Shown piece by piece: positions 6,021-6,901 of a stretch of DNA of 6,901 nt. The position numbers were made by a program, and so were the translations under genes. The DNA is from Microbacteriaceae bacterium (lineage in GTDB: Bacteria > Actinomycetota > Actinomycetes > Actinomycetales > Microbacteriaceae): assembly GCA_030840185.1 (NCBI GenBank), contig JAUZFY010000341.1, positions 1 through 6,901 of the forward strand. Reading direction: 5' to 3'. The notes under the pieces are model-generated. The model had not been told where the DNA came from. It did not search any database and saw only the letters and a program-made list of their open reading frames with translations. How positions within the stretch are numbered: the first letter of the stretch is position 1; each line of letters begins with the position of its first letter.

Positions 6021-6901
6021 CTAGGTTCGAACCGAAGAGACGGTCTTGGCGGCAAGGGTGAGGAGCGCGGATCGCGTCGGGCCGACCCGGTCGGCACCCT
6101 GATCCAGGTAAATCTGTATCCAGTTGTGTCCGAGCACAATCTCGACCGTGCAGTATCCAACGGGAGAGCAGCGCATGTAGGCGCCGTCTTCCGGGGCGAG
6201 GCCGGGAATCGCGACGGTGGCATAGCCCGCCGAGTCCGCCGCTCGAGTGATCTTCCAGGCCCACTCGCCCCCGGGAAGCACCCTGAGACCGCCACTTATG
6301 CCGAGCCCGTCCGGAGTGGCCCATGGACACGGTCGCGCGTTCGCCTCGATCCAGGCCGACCCGATCAGGCTCTCGCCGCCATCCATCCCCGAGAGGTAGA
6401 GCTCCCCAGTCAGGTTAAGGGCAGCCGTGACGTCCGTGCTTGAGAAGAACTCATCGCATCGATGGGCGGCGACCGGGATCGTGCCGGGCGGCGGGGACCA
6501 GGTGGAGGCGTTCGCGTCGGCTGCCGCGACTGAGCGGCGAACGCTGTCGGCGATCCGGCGCATTGCGGCGGCTCGCACGGACTGTCCACCGTTGCCGTCC
6601 AGCCCCCACGCGGCAACCTCCACCCACGTGTCCTTGAACAGCGAGTCGATCGAACACGGACCGGACGGGTCTGCGGTGTCGCAGCCAAGCTTTTCGGTAC
6701 CGTCAACGGAGTAGTAGTCGGCGTACCGCGACCAGTAGTCCGCGGCGTTCGGCAGGACACGCACGACGATCCCCACCTGATCCTTGCTCGCACTGTCATT
6801 GACGGCGAGCCGGCCGTTGCTCCACTCGCACTCGAGTCCTCCGGATTGGCGGACGGCGAAGGACGCCGGACCGGAATTCGAGTCGAGTTCCCTCCACTGC
6901 A
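6021..6901 (-). CDS. Probable exported cysteine-rich protein with two related domains, N-terminus off the right edge
   Basis: The frame runs without a stop from the right edge to a TAG at 6023-6021, leaving 292 visible residues with the N-terminus missing. A GTG at 6776 could be mistaken for the start, but the 41 codons before it are open and fit the protein (they include LECEWSNGR), so the gene begins outside the window. There are seven visible cysteines and no long hydrophobic stretch, which suggests a secreted or lipid-anchored protein with disulfides. Two copies of one pattern appear. The first has CEW, RVLP, two Cys, then WVEV and an Ala/Arg-rich helix. The second has CPW, RVLP, two Cys, then WIQI and a similar helix. 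The Cys-x-Trp layout recalls DUF3558-like actinobacterial lipoproteins, but this is only a resemblance. The function is unknown. No partner gene is visible here. Confidence 0.75.
   Translation of the reverse strand, partial: QWRELDSNSGPASFAVRQSGGLECEWSNGRLAVNDSASKDQVGIVVRVLPNAADYWSRYADYYSVDGTEKLGCDTADPSGPCSIDSLFKDTWVEVAAWGLDGNGGQSVRAAAMRRIADSVRRSVAAADANASTWSPPPGTIPVAAHRCDEFFSSTDVTAALNLTGELYLSGMDGGESLIGSAWIEANARPCPWATPDGLGISGGLRVLPGGEWAWKITRAADSAGYATVAIPGLAPEDGAYMRCSPVGYCTVEIVLGHNWIQIYLDQGADRVGPTRSALLTLAAKTVSSVRT

Noticed and set aside
6004..6024. CTAGG/CCTAG inverted repeat spanning both convergent stop codons, considered as a bidirectional terminator
   Set aside because: The arms are only five bases and no T-run follows on either strand, so it is too weak to call.
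6024..6033. GGTTCGAACC, which resembles a tRNA T-arm
   Set aside because: There is no cloverleaf around it, and it lies within the last codons of the minus-strand gene. It is just a short palindrome.

Overview
The window comes from a GC-rich bacterium. Gene density, third-position GC bias, GTG starts and the family types point to an actinobacterium. A Microbacteriaceae-like organism is my best guess, by resemblance only and not by a database match. No rRNA, tRNA, CRISPR array, insertion sequence, phage gene or replication origin was seen. Seven genes fill almost the whole window, and no gap exceeds about 140 bases.

Layout. (1) 1-1515, minus strand: an APC-superfamily membrane transporter whose C-terminus runs off the left edge. 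(2) 1597-2124, minus: apt, adenine phosphoribosyltransferase, with a strong ribosome binding site. (3) 2202-4361, minus: a three-gene unit made of a TetR-type repressor, an ABC-transporter ATPase and an ABC-2 permease. The ATPase and permease overlap by 4 bases, and the repressor ends 22 bases before the ATPase. (4) 4498-6007, plus: lemA followed by htpX, a common pairing of a membrane-anchored LemA protein with a membrane zinc metalloprotease. It diverges from tetR across a 136-base promoter region. (5) 6021-6901, minus: an uncharacterised, probably exported, cysteine-rich protein that converges on htpX and runs off the right edge at its N-terminus.

How they fit together. The TetR-ABC unit looks like a self-contained, drug-efflux-type exporter with its own regulator. 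An AT-rich imperfect palindrome centred on the ATPase start codon is a good candidate operator. The striking point is that the ATPase is interrupted by one in-frame amber codon exactly where the glutamine of the LSGGQ signature should be. Everything downstream (Walker B, D-loop, H-loop, the stop/start overlap with the permease) is intact in the same frame. This is either a very recent nonsense mutation, a base-call error, or, less likely, a tolerated split ATPase. LemA and HtpX probably act in membrane quality control.

I see no convincing new multi-gene defence or mobile system. The observations most worth following up are the amber-interrupted ATPase, the palindrome on its start codon, and the internal duplication in the exported cysteine-rich protein.
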